Shown here one piece after another: positions 47,804 to 59,879 of a stretch of 64,000 bases of DNA. The translations under genes were made by a program, and so were the position numbers. The notes below the pieces were generated by a model that saw only the letters and a list, made by a program, of their open reading frames with translations, did not search any database and was not told where the DNA came from. The DNA comes from Pisolithus tinctorius (lineage: Eukaryota; Basidiomycota; Agaricomycetes; Boletales; Pisolithaceae): positions 3,224,001 through 3,288,000 of the forward strand of contig JANFAH010000001.1 of NCBI GenBank assembly GCA_024663395.1. Reading direction: 5' to 3'. How positions within the stretch are numbered: the stretch's first letter is position 1; each line of letters starts with the position of its first letter.

Positions 47804-49445
47804 TCATGTGACGTTAAACAATGTTTCCATGTCGCTGAGGTCGCCTTCCCAGTGTTCTTTGATGTCCTTCAAAGATGTCCAGTCCAAATACTCACCGAGG
47901 ACCCCGCTAATGTCCATCGCACTTCCCGTCGTTGTATCCGTCGCTTGTGTTGATGCGCCTCGTCTGTGCAATGTGGGGCTAGCTCCCAGCGAGGAAAGAA
48001 ATTCAAGGTCCCCGTTGTCTTGAGTAAAGCAGTCGTCGTACAATAATGGGGTTGAAGACAGACAAGAAGATGAGTTAGGTGGGGCAAACGTCGCTGGCTG
48101 AGAGCCCGAGGTAACCAAGTCGGTTGATAGATGAAACCCCGGTGTCACTGGTGATGCTGTCGAGTTGGTGGGTGTAAAAATAGGAGAAGTAGTGGGCGAT
48201 ATCGGTGTTGGGGTGGCGGGTGGACTGTAAGAAACGTAATTACAGGTACATGTCGACCACGAGACAGAAATGCAAATAGAATCCCAAAAACGGTGGGAAA
48301 TATCAGTCGTACTCACAAGCGATCCCGGCTGCCGTTACTGCCCTCATTGGTATTAGTTCCGTTCATCTTCGATGTATCGAGCACCAAGGAAGACGGGGAT
48401 ATACCCTCGTCGGGTAAACGAGTACCTGTATCGATGACCAAACTTCTCCGGATTTTCGCCGCACCGTCTCCGTCTACAACCCCAAGTGGAGGAAGGCCAT
48501 GCAAGATATCGATATCCGAGCACGAGCCAGTGCGTCGGCGAAGAGTTTGTTTGGAGGTGGTTTCCAAATCGGGGGGCGATGCCAGTGACCGATTTGGGGA
48601 AGACACAGGACTGGAGGACGAGGAGGTACCATTGGAGGATGACCGGTTCTTGTTGCGACGCGTAGACCGAGATTCGGGTGGCGAGACCATGGTCAGCGGC
48701 TTCACCTTCAGTTTGGTCGGCCCACGAGTGCGCCCCTCTGAAGCATAGATGCAAGCAAGACCACGCAAGAGACAGCGCTGGCAAGCGGGGTGTTCGCCGC
48801 TGCACTGGATAAATCATAAAGGGATCGGTTAATCATATGTCGCCTCGCTCCGAATCGTGATAACTGCGAGATGGAATCAACACGTACCTTCGCCTTCCTC
48901 ACCCTGCACTTTTCGCATGCCTGTGCCGTTCGCAAACGCGGAGGTTCTGGGGTTCTATAGAATATGCCAGTGCTAGGATCCAGTGATCCAGCGACAGCAC
49001 GCCTGGGGATGCCAGTATCGGGTGGGGAGTTGGATATAGCTAATGCAGGCTGATGGAGGTGGGAAAGGGGTGATGGTGATACGGGGGAATGGTGACATGT
49101 GGGGGAGAGAACGGTATTGTTGGGATATGGTGGAAGAAAGGGGGTGGGAGGATGCGGTGGGGGACCAGTTGGAGAGGGGTAAGTGATACGCATGCCGGTT
49201 TCTAGCATGTCGACGAATTGAGCAGCGTGCGGTTGGGGAAATTCGTCGACAACGAAATTCGAGGATAAGGATGGGGTGTATGTTGGGGCTGATTGGAAGG
49301 CAGTAGACAACCAGTGACTTGGAGTGGTCGTGTTTGAGGAGACGAGGCCATGGCTATCCGTGGGATGGGTATCGTGCTGCATGCCAAGTACGAAGGGTAC
49401 CGGTATGACACTGCAGGAGGGGGAACGGTCTTGGCGGTCAGACAT
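47804..49445 (-). CDS. Zn2Cys6 (GAL4-type) transcription factor
   Basis: Three exons: 48888-49445, 48317-48804, 47804-48224; 488 residues from ATG 49445 (MSDRQDRSPS). A Pro/Ser/His-rich N-terminus leads to the zinc cluster ACEKCRVRKAK/CSGEHPACQRCLLRGLAC, residues about 177-205, with spacing CX2CX6CX6CX2CX6C. Intron 1 falls exactly between the second and third cysteines' segment (after RKAK). A basic Ser-rich linker (ESRSTRRNKNRSSSNG) and a Pro/Thr-rich region follow, then an acidic C-terminus (LKDIKEHWEGDLSDMETLF) that may activate transcription. No fungal-specific middle homology domain is visible. It likely binds CGG-containing DNA. Targets are unknown; the copper radical oxidase is its nearest neighbour, 578 bp away. 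Confidence 0.88.
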
Positions 49446-50023
49446 CGTTCCTCGGTGCAAGTGCACGGTCGCGCTGAGGCGTGATGGGGCTCAGAAATGC
49501 GCCTTCCCCGCGAGCACGTCGAATAATAAGTGTCATATATTGTATCCAGGATTCATTTGTTTTTTTTTCACATGCGACTTGTCCTGGTCCGCGATGCTTC
49601 CGTGGAGTAAGAAAAAGGGTGGATCTCGACATCCGAGACACCCGTCAAATCCATTATGTAATCAACCTCGTCCCTTCCGCGGACTCGCATCTGCATTGGT
49701 GCTGTTCTTAGGGGCAGGTGCGGGCAAGATATGCATTTTCCGTGGTATCCAATATATGACATCAGGTTATTGAGTGTGCGTCATGAAATTGTCAAGTAGC
49801 GGCCAAAACACTCATCATGTAGACATTTACCTACATACATGAGTTAAACAGGGTCCACGTCAAGTCCACGTGTACTAAGACAGTCCAATGTATCCCGAAG
49901 GAGAGTGGTATGGTATATATGTAACTAGTGTCTGTTTCCTCGCAGCCTACCTCCATACAACTCGTCATAAACCAGTCCATCTGAATTTCAAAATGCACAC
50001 CTTACTCCGGTTCCCCAAACCTA
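49446..50023. promoter_or_regulatory. Upstream region of the Zn2Cys6 gene, 3' flank of the oxidase
   Basis: 578 bp; includes a poly-T run (49560-49568). No gene seen. Confidence 0.4.
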
Positions 50024-52203
50024 TTAACAAGCCCCAAGAATCATGACTGCTACGCCAAAGAGGAAAGATATCAATGTGGGGTCGGCGTTTAAGCCCACCG
50101 CACCACCCGTCTTCCCACTAGAAGACGACGACGGAAGTGCAGTCGCAGTAACACTCGGCGGCAGAGGGCTGGCAGCAGAGGTAGGCTGCGTCTCTACTTG
50201 CCCCGTTCCCACGATGACCATTGTCCCGTTGCTCGGAATGCCATTCACGACAACGAATAACAAGACTGGACCAGGGGTGAGCAAATTAGGGTTCGGCGGA
50301 ACTTGCGAGACATGCAGAACGTATGAACCGTCGTTGTTTACTGTGTACGTGTTGTTGAGCTGGAGGTGACGCTGGCCCATATTCATCGCATGCGTGGAAA
50401 AGCCACTACGGGAGAGCACAACGGTTGTGTTGGCTGCAGCTTGGTTCGCCGTCACGCCGGTGTAAGACGACGAAGATACAGTAAGGTCGAAATAATTTCC
50501 GCCATAAGCCAAGGTATTTGGCACGCCGGATACCTGTGGGCGAACACTAGAGGAGAAGTAGGGTGGGTAGAAGATTTCCGCTGTGTAGGTCGTGGGGTAC
50601 GGAGAGTTGAGGGTCACATCAATGTTCGGGTTCGAACCTGCGATCAGAACGGAGGCATCTGGCAACAGGATTGCGCTGGAGTGATACAATCTAGCTATGC
50701 TGGACGTCGAAAGCCCTGCGGTGGACCAACGGGAACCTTTTGGCGCGTTGGGGTTGTAGATTGCGGGTGTACCAACCGGTCCTGACGCCAGTGATTGGTA
50801 GTACGGCATCTGATCAAGAGAAGGAACGTAGAGAGTCTGGTTGGCGTAGCCCGCCGTTCCATTGCTTCCGCCATTCACAAGGAGTAGGGTACCGTCCGGT
50901 AGGGTGATGAACTGACCCATTGTCCGACCTTGCAGTAGATTGTCATCTTGATCGTAGACCGGGGAAGAACCGTCCGGTGGTTCTGCAGTCAAGCGTTGGC
51001 AGTCACTAGATGCTGGGTAGGTCCAGGTGTTGTAGAATGGCCACGAGTAATTCCCATAATAGTCTGCAGGCATGTCAGAGCCACCGCAGAAGAGGACAGT
51101 AGCGGTGTAGTTGTTGGAAGGGACTAAGGGAAGCATGGTCACAGCTCCAGAGGCAGGGTATACGCGAGCTACGCCGTTGGGCATATCGGGAAGCGGGTAC
51201 TCGATATTTTGGGTGTAGTCCCACAAAACTGCATCCAAAAATAGCCGGGATGAGATAACGCAGAAAGAGAAGAAAAAGGTAACCCACTAGTGGATAGGTT
51301 CGCCTGCACGAGCATCTTGCCTGAAGGCATTAGATAGGTATGGGCGTAGGAGTTCAATCCAGATGTGGTAGTCATGAACTGCATTAGGGTTGCCGTACCG
51401 CGACTTGGGTAGAACTCGTACGTGGGTTGCGCACCACCGCCTTCGTACGTTGGGTCTGTGTTTGGGTAGTTCCTGTTGACATAACCTCCGCTTGTAAAAC
51501 CACCGATGAGAACGATGGTTCCATCTGCGAGTGCCTCCGCAGCAGCGTACCAGCGATTCTCTTGCATCGAAAGAACTGCGGGATTATCAAACCACTGGCA
51601 CTGGGATGATGAAAAGTCGTCCGTGTCTGTGCAAGGATTCAAAATACGGATCGCCTTCCTGCCATCGTAGTCCCCATAAACCGAGTCATAATTTCCAGAC
51701 GGCGATGCACCACCTGTGAACCAGTCAGCGGTGGAACGAGGGTATAGATACGATATGATGAACCAATTCCGACCGCATCGTTGCCTCCGAATGTGGCCCA
51801 TGAACCATTGGGAAGATGCATTCCGGATGCGCAGAAAGTATTTGTGACGACGTCCATCACGGTAGCTTGGCGGGTGTTGATGTCCCTGCAGGCAAGTACA
51901 ATGAAGGGCTGGAGTGGGCTGGACGATTGGGAGGAGGGACGCACCAGACTGCACCCCAGGCAGGGTGCCCATTAACCTGTGCCGCGTTACCTTCCGACTT
52001 GTCCAAAATATAGACTTTTTCTCCGTTACCAAGAAACATCTGCAGGAGTGGATGGGCTGCAATGGACGTGTCAACGAGTGGTGTAGGCGTACCATCATAG
52101 CGCTAACAAGGGTGCTGCCAGCTTGCACGAAGCTGCCGCCAGTCTGAGCGTGGACTCCATTTAGCAAGGCGCAACAAGCCAGCCACTCAAGGATTAGCCG
52201 CAT
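50024..52203 (-). CDS. Secreted, probably GPI-anchored copper radical oxidase (glyoxal oxidase family, AA5)
   Basis: Five exons: 52093-52203, 51945-52039, 51752-51885, 51288-51713, 50024-51228; 656 residues. Signal peptide MRLILEWLACCALLNGVHA. The expected ligands of the radical-copper site are present: Cys in TNTFCASG (about residue 87), Tyr in ENRWYAAAEAL (about 170), the Tyr-His pair in ARLYHSSAILLPD, and His in FSTHAMNMGQR. Kelch-like repeats and a C-terminal Ig-like part (PPYFSSSVRPQVSGVP) match glyoxal oxidases. It oxidises aldehydes or alcohols with release of H2O2, which feeds peroxidases in wood or litter decay. A Ser/Gly-rich stretch and a hydrophobic end (ISFLFGVAVMILGAC) suggest a GPI anchor. 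Intron 3 appears only 38 nt long (GTATCT...CACAG); a 50-nt alternative starts at GTTCAT. Confidence 0.9.
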
Positions 52204-52436
52204 GTAGGTTCTAAGTATTAAAAAAAGTCAGTCAACGACAGTGAGGTAGGCTGAAGAACTGGAATAAAAAGGGTGGTGGGTGGGGAAAAGTGCAAGGACC
52301 GTGGTGCGCCGATGACACGCGATGTTTATGAGGACCGTAATATTAGCTTCGTGGCATGTCAACGTTCTGTCAGCCAAGATGCACTATTATGTACTTCTAT
52401 AATTAGCTGTCCGTCACGACCCCTGGAAAAAAAAGA

Positions 52437-52523
52437 TGGCCAACGTGGGGATCGAACCCAAGACCTTCGCGTAAACCTTGAATGGTATTAGCACGACGCT
52501 CTAACCAACTGAGCTAGTCGGCC
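52437..52523 (-). tRNA. tRNA-Ile (AAU) with a 13-nt intron
   Basis: The acceptor stem GGCCGAC pairs with GTTGGCC; the D-loop has TAGCTCAGTTGGTTAGAG; the anticodon loop reads CTAATA with AAT as anticodon; the T-arm is GGGTTCGATCCCC. After A37 a 13-nt intron (ccattcaaggttt) interrupts the loop before ACGCGA. Mature length is 74 nt without CCA. Coordinates include the discriminator A. Confidence 0.95.
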
Positions 52524-53178
52524 CCGTGACCAGGTGCCGGCGGTGACCCATTTATTCTGGCACCCAGAATGCCAAAAAAAGGGCTGAACATATTACATAA
52601 TTGACTCCAACACTCCAGACCGGACCAAAAATTGATGACGGAGACGCGTTGGAGTCTGTTGGAGTAGACTTTCTGCCACTTTTCTGGGTGGAGGGATTGA
52701 AGAGTAAACGTTGGAGGTGAGTGGTGACCTCGGTCGAGGAGTCCAATGTACATGGCTCGTGTTTTTGCTCGTCTCGTCGTCAATCACCGAACAGGCACCG
52801 TATAACAGTGCGGGCTTGGCCTAGGCCATTTGATTCACGAGTGGTGCCTGTCCAGTGCTCGTCCGCACGGGTCAGATATTCCTACATACGTCTCCCGCTG
52901 GTCACCTGTCCATTGATGATGATTCATTGACTACTGTATTTGAAGTACAGGACAAAACTACCACCGTTGCACGGATTGCACATTCTACGCCCGCCTTTCG
53001 TACGACATCACCAACGTATCGGTTCTGAAGGCTCAGAATCCTCACTTGACCGTTCAAAGCAAGTTCTACACTTCCGTCGTGGCCCTCGAAAAAAATTTCG
53101 CCGAAGACTCTCCCCAACCAGCCTAGCTATTCAGCGAAACATCCCCGCGCGCACATTCTTGCTAGGCTTGTATTTGCA
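52524..53178. other. Intergenic before the SH3-TBC gene; no gene seen
   Basis: 655 bp, short frames only. Must hold the promoter of the SH3-TBC gene. A candidate minus-strand frame (52514-52783) lacks support. Confidence 0.45.
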
Positions 53179-56100
53179 ATGAATGCCCACGATCTCGCTC
53201 GTTGGACGCGTTTCGCGGGCAAGGGCGGCATCGGGAAATGTACCGCCGTTGTAGACTGCGTCGCGCAGGAAATGGGTGAGGACTTGATGTTTCTGAAGGT
53301 GAGCCTCCTTCCTATGTGTGGTCCGAGCTCCTTGGCGTGGTCCAACTCAGGGAGGGAGGGGGTTGCAAACTGCCGTTTTGGTATTGGATCCTGCGTCCAC
53401 TGTCTCGTTTTTCAGTTGGCAGTGACCTGAAGAGGGTATGACACAATTTTGTTATGACTGACTGTAGTCTGAACTTCAGCCAAGTCTCGTTGGCGCAGTA
53501 CTTCCCATCCCAAGCAATCTTGTTCTAGTCGGTGGTAAAGATTACAAAAACTGAATTGTTTTTCCGACAGGACGACGAAATTACTGTGTTAATGCAACTC
53601 CCAGAGGAGGGGTTTTACCTGGTAAGTATTAAACTGACACGACGCTTTCCTACTGCCTCTGACCACCGTACTACCCTTAGGGCCACTGTGAGGGCGTCGT
53701 GGGTCGCTTCTCAGCCAAAGATGTGCGTTTCCATGGGAAACTCAAGAAGCCCGTCATGACGAAGAGGACAAGTGTTGCTAGTGTGGCAGAGAGGATGTCG
53801 ATCGCGGTCGTAGAGCGGAGTGCACCTACGGATATGGATAGGGGTTATAGAAGCGAGAGTTCGGATGGACGTTCAACGGAATGGTTGGGGTCAAGAGGGC
53901 AGGCCCGGTCGTCATCACCCACGCACTCTGGGAAGTCGCCTGCCCGGTCTTTTTCGGCCGAGACGAGCTTCAAAATAGAGGGAGAAGATAGGGACAGCAA
54001 GGACGCCAGATCCGTCAAGGCACCACGCTCCGCCTCCTTGTCCGGAAGTTCAGTATACTCCGCCCGGTCGAGACGCTCAGTGTCAACAGCTACGTCCGTG
54101 TCCGCGTATTCGACCGCAAGCTCTGTCAGTGGTTCCGTTGCGACCGAGACGGAACACACGAGGTTCATTACATCCTCGCCTTCTACGTCATTTCTCTCTG
54201 GTAAGCTTCCATCGTTCTCTCCCGACGCTTCTTCTGCAACGATTGTATTGTCTAAAGGCACGGATTCCAATGACACCGGGGGCTCTGTTGACCTGAAGTT
54301 ATTCACTGACGACTGGGAACCTGTCGCCATCAACGTCGCATCTTCCGCATCTGGGTTCGGCCATGGAACCGCCACTTCTGCTTCTAATTCTTCACCAACC
54401 CTGCCGGTAGTCGCACCGCTTAGGCTCTCTAAATCGCCCCGACAGACTCCGGCGAGTTTACCTTCTGGTCCATCGCCACTGCCTTCGCCTTCGTCAGGTG
54501 CCCCATCAACCGGAATTCCAGGTTCACTTTCCCCCGGTCTGCCAAGGTCTTACTCTTCCCTCAACAGCCCACTATCACTTGCGCCGCCGTGGTCATTTTC
54601 GTCGGCAAGCCCTGTACCTTCTTCTGGTCTATCAGGATCCCTTTCACCATCCTTGTCCCTTTCATCGGGCCCCCCTGGCTCACATTCCCCCTCTCCCCGT
54701 TCGCCCGCTTTCCCGTCAAGAACTCAAGTCCATGTTTCATCTGGCGCGTCGACTTCGTCATCTCCCCTTCCAAACCCGTATGGACCAAGTTCCACAAGTC
54801 CATACGTCGCCTTCTTCGGTGGGCTGTCGAGTATAACTCCCCCACCATCTGCACCACCAACCAGCCCACTCCCTCCGGCTCCGCTGTCTGGTGAAGTACA
54901 TGAAACTCGAGCAGAAAAGGGTATGCAAGCGGAGGATGAACATTGGGATGATGATTTCGAGGAGGGTAACTCTACTCGGTTGTCGACCCTCGACGCGTTC
55001 CGCAGAAACTTACATGACGAAGACGAGGAGGACGGAAACGTAGCTTTCCGGTCAGAAGACGAGGAGGATGGTGTAGTGTCGGGGAGTTGGCTCGACAACG
55101 CATCAGACAGCCCAGGTGACCGCGGTTCCGAACAAGAGACGGAAAAGAAGACTGGCTTGTACAACAATAGTGACAAAGGAGATTCGAAAGTGCGTATCAA
55201 TGGTGAAGATGGGAACTCCGATGGTGAGGTCGGGATCGGGCTTTCGCTGATGGGATCGTTGAGTGGTGACGGTGATGATTCGGACGAGGACGTACCCTTG
55301 GGTGTTCTGCGTGGTGATCTGGGTGCCATGACCCCAGGAAGTAGCGGGAGTACACCCATGCCCTGGGCACGACGAACGCCGGTGGTCCCCGAAGAGGTCT
55401 TGTCACGTGGCCAATTGGCGAACGGGCATTCTGGGCCGTCCATTTCACCCTCACATGCTGAGAGCAACGGAGATGTCGCAAGTAGCGAAAACCCGCCCCC
55501 AGAATCCCCACGTGAAGCTGACGAAGAACTTGAAGAGGCGGGAGAGGAGGAGGGTGGTTACTGGGACGATATATACGATGACTATCGCTATTCCCGGTAC
55601 TCATTGGCCTCGAAAAGGTTCTCGATAGCGTCACGCCGGATGAGCGTCATTTCCAAGGTATCTGCCGGATCGAAAACTTCGGGCACGTCCAAGGGTTCAC
55701 GCGCACCACCCGTACCCGTTCCGATTTTCCCTACTGAGCGCCCAAGCTTGTCTACTGAGCGGCCGAGCTTCTCGACGGATTGTAGCCTCGAACGACCCAG
55801 TGTCAAAAGTGATCAGCCAAGCGAACACAGCGAGCGCGATGAGCGCCCGAGTTTGTATTCGCGACCAAGTTTCGAGTCGAATTCGACAGCAACGTCTGCG
55901 GGATCTTCCGCCTCACAATCAAACGGGCACCCGTTGACCCAGTCGTTTGACCCCTCTCTTTCGGATGACACGCGGTCTTCCTTGTACTCGACTCAGACAC
56001 TTGATCGCTTGAGCTCGCAGTTCCCGGCGGTACCAACTGGTGTCCCAGTACGTGTCGAATCGCGCCTTCGGATAGTTAATGATGGCCACGTGGAACGTGG

Positions 56101-59100
56101 GGAGGACGTGCATTTAGGAATGGAAATGGAGGTAATGCATGAATCGACAGAGGATCATGCTACAGTTGGGGCTAGCGTTGGGGCGGAGACGGAGCGAATG
56201 CTGGTCACGGGGGACCACAATCAACAAACTGATGGTCCGTCGACGAACACAGAAGACGAACCAGAGCATGAGCGCGACTCGGTGGATTTGTATCTGGACG
56301 AGGCTGACCTACCTGTGGGCTCTTTGAAGTCTCCATTCGAAAGCCCAGACGTTTCTGCCGAGGGAGAGGCTTTGGCATCAGCATCAAGGGCCGCAATGGA
56401 CACCAAGCATAGGTCCGCTACACCTACTGTCTCTGGCTCTCCGGCTGGCAACCTATCCGTTTCGAGATTCCAGATGACTGCGACAGTGATGGATGGCGAT
56501 CCATTCACATCCAACTCCTCAGACACGCCGCCAATGGCCAATCTACCTTCAGCGTCCAATGCGCTGACTCCGTCGTTATCCGCAGAACAAGAGGCCTCCC
56601 AGCATGTGCGGCCGTCGAATCGAACAGTACATCCATTCTCCCGTTCCTCTATCTTCCTTCCGCATCCTAATGCACCAAAGCCTGCTGGTCACCAAGGTCT
56701 TGGCCCTATGTATGCACGCCCTGTACAAGCACAGCCATACCCTACCGGACCTCCTAATATTGGGCCTGGTAGCAACCTGTACCCTCCGCCCCCGCCTAAC
56801 TCAAGTACTTTTTCGGCACCAGTACTCCACCGTCTACGCAGTGCTTCACTTGCGCAAGGTTCAGCGCCCCTGCGCTGTCCACCAATGACCATTTTTGCAC
56901 GGTGCCAACCTGATCTCAGTACAAGCACGGGACCAGTACCAATCGTGTTTTCGCTGGAGCCACTTCCTCCTTTGACTCCATCTGCTAGTGGTCCTCCCCC
57001 TCATAACCCCAACTGGACGACGGTCATACCTCCGACACGATCTGCGACCCTACCTCCACCAGCGCCCAAGAGTTTCCTTGGTGGAAATCCATCGGCACCA
57101 CCTCGATTGCGAGTTCCCGTTTCCAACGTATCCATACCTGGGGAGACGAAGGCAGAAGTATTTAGTCCCACGGAGCAGTTTTCCTTACGACTGCCCAGGC
57201 GTTCCGTAACAACTTCCGCTACCCCATCAGCACCCGTGAAGGAAGCTACACAGACGGGGACGGGGACATTACCAGTCCTTCGCCCGGGTTTTATACCGCA
57301 AGTTGGAGGTGGCCGGGGTGCTCGACCAAGGTCGAGGTCCTTTTCTGCGCTGGATGCCAAAGTCATTAGACGAGAGGTTCCGGAAAGACGGTGAGGCTGT
57401 CGCTTGATGATCTCAGTTTTTTTTTGGCTAACTACCGTGAAGTCGAGAGGAGCTAGGATATGTTGCGGCACCAGTTCGGACCCCAGGCAACCTGCTCCCG
57501 GCAGGGTTCGCGTCTGGGCCAGTACCTCCCCTTCTCACTTCCATTACGGGCCCTGCTGTCTCGAGCGTTCCCCCAGTCGGACTTCAGCCAGCAACAAGTA
57601 GTAGCCCTCTACCTTTGAGCTCAACGTCCACCTCTCCGGCACCTACACCAAGTCCTGTCCCAGGAGAAAAAGACACGTTGAGTCCGACAAGCAATGTCTC
57701 TGCTTCGCCGAATCCACACAGCCCTACTATTCCGCAACATTTGACAGAAATTCGCTCTGCCTCTGTTGATGCACCCGAAAAGGATTCAATGGATGGTCAC
57801 CCTTCACGCCGAAGCTCTGAATCTGGTGATTCCCACGCTTTGATGCAGTCACCGCCACCAATACCAGACAGCTATCAGAACAACCGATCGTCCCCCCTTA
57901 CACATGAGATGTTCCTTCGTAGCAAGCTCAGTCTGCCCAACTTGCGTGGAAAGTCAATTACACGTCCTCGACTCGACGATGCTGTCAGCATTACTTCCTC
58001 GCACGCAGGGTTGGGTGGCAGCATTGAGAATGAGACCGTGCAGGTCCAAGATATGGATTTTGAGCTAGTCAAACCGTCCATCCCAATCATTAGTGGCCGC
58101 GCTAGCCAGGATTCTGTTGTCGGACAAGAGCTTCGCCTAGATCCAGGTTCACCAGGTCTGTTAGGTGACACTGCTTCCACGCACTCTGGTGCGCCTCGGT
58201 CACCCCTGGCTGCGAACGAACAGGCTTCAGGGGGCGCCACAGACACGCAGGCTGCTGCGGACGCTCATCGCCAACGGGAAGTCCGATGGATGGCCCTCAT
58301 GCCGACGGTTCCACCTTCGCAAGCGAGGAAGAACAAGAAAGTCAAGCGACTTCTCCAGGACGGTGTCCCATCTTCTCTGCGCTACCTCGTTTGGTGCCAT
58401 CTTACAGATAGCAAAGCCCGTGCTCTTCCTGGGGTGTACAATAAACTAGGCAAGCGACCCCGTGTCCCTGCATTTACGGAGATCGAAAACGATTCAGTGA
58501 TATGCTTCCCTGACCAACCCCAGCTACACAACACGCATGGTCCTATTGTGTCTCTGCTGCAAGCCTATTTGAGTATGGTTCCCGATATACAGTATAGCTC
58601 AGGTACGTGTCAGGGCTCAGATTTTTCGGTGGCCGGCGTATAATATCCGTCACAGCATTAACTTCCATTGTGGGACACCTATTGCTCCTGGCACCAGAAG
58701 AGGATGCTTTTTGGATATTTGCCTCTATAATGGATGCCCACCTCCGGTCATACTTTTCAACGAGTACGATTCAAATCGAAGTCGACGCTGCATTGCTGAG
58801 TAAAGCCGTGGAGGTCAACGATCCAGCTGTTCACAAGAAGTTATATGTGTCACTCCAGATGGCTCCGGCAAGCATCACTCGGCCGTGGTGAGTGGTCACT
58901 TGGCATTTTAGCTGACCGCGTCTAATAGCTGCTTAGGTTCTCTGGTCTGTTCGTCGGAACGTTGCCCGTAGATCACCTTCATCGGATCTGGGACATTTTC
59001 TTGTATGAAGGTACTTGTCTGGTTCTCTTTCAGAAGGCGCATCGTCTGATTACCCAAAGGCATGCCATTTTTATTCAGAGTTGGTCTCGCTGTTATACAC

Positions 59101-59361
59101 TGTGTGCGCCACCTTCTTCTGCAAGCTACCTCCGAAGAAAGCGCACTGGAAAACCTGTCCCGCCCACCGCTCGCGTGTCTGCCCTCTTCTGCAGATGAAC
59201 TTTTGTCTCTTTGCTTTAGCATGAAGCTGAGAGATGACGACGTGCGAAAGCAACGTGTCAAGATGGAAGCACAGGTCAAAAGACAGGCCCAGGCGCGCAC
59301 GCACCCTACTAATGGCATGCCCAACCGACAGACGACCTCTATTTCACTTCCGAGGCCATAA
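53179..59361 (+). CDS. Large SH3- and TBC-domain protein (Rab-GAP-like)
   Basis: Seven exons: 53179-53298, 53572-53622, 53681-57390, 57443-58602, 58656-58887, 58937-59010, 59060-59361; 1882 residues. An SH3 domain (about 20-75: EDLMFLKDDEITVLMQLP, GHCEGVVGRF) is spread over exons 1-3. Then some 1400 low-complexity residues, with Ser/Pro repeats (SPSPR, LSPSLSLSSG), acidic patches and repeated RPSLSTERPSFSTD-like units. The C-terminal TBC domain (about 1475-1800) reads GVPSSLRYLVWCHLTDSKAR, AYLSMVPDIQYSSALTSIVG, APEEDAFWIFASIMD, GTLPVDHLHRIWDIFLYEG. Arg and Gln finger residues of active Rab-GAPs (IxxDxxR, YxQ) are not seen: the loops read IENDSVI and YSS. It may bind Rabs or act as a scaffold at polarity sites. 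Intron 1 is 273 nt, unusually long here. Confidence 0.88.
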
Positions 59362-59879
59362 TCTGTGCCATCGCGTCTTCGATCAATAATTGTACACCAA
59401 GTATATTACCTGCTCCAGTCGTCTTCGTTTTTTTTACTTCGCAGTGTTATGTATGCTTTGCACGCTACCTCCACACGACTATTAGTACGCAGTACCTACC
59501 ACCACGAACATATGTGATACCCAATGGCCTTTTGTATACTCTCAAGATCAGTACATATCCCAATAACCAATGCTACTCCACGCGTCTGATGGTAATCTTC
59601 ATTGGACTGGGTTACAAAAAGACCTGGGAAGAAAGTTAAATCTGCAGCGGTCGATATTAACAAAGCTAGGAGTTAATGGAGTCCTCCAGTGTGCAAAAGC
59701 AATGTAATCCATGGCATGAGTGGTACCGGTAAATCCTTGGTCTGTGATAACTATGTATACTACGGGCGGTTAAATATACAGATGTTCAAAAATATGTGCT
59801 GCACGGGAAGCGGGTCAGAGTCTGAGAGAAAAACGCTACGATCGGCAAAGCAAAGCAAAGTGCAGACAGTAAATCCGGT
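59362..59879. other. Intergenic between convergent gene ends; nothing recognised
   Basis: 518 bp between the TBC gene and the RING gene. No gene. Confidence 0.5.

Noticed and set aside
54000..57390. Many opposite-strand frames (up to 247 codons) under the SH3-TBC gene
   Set aside because: They mirror low-complexity Ser/Pro codons of the real exon and have no independent splice or start support.
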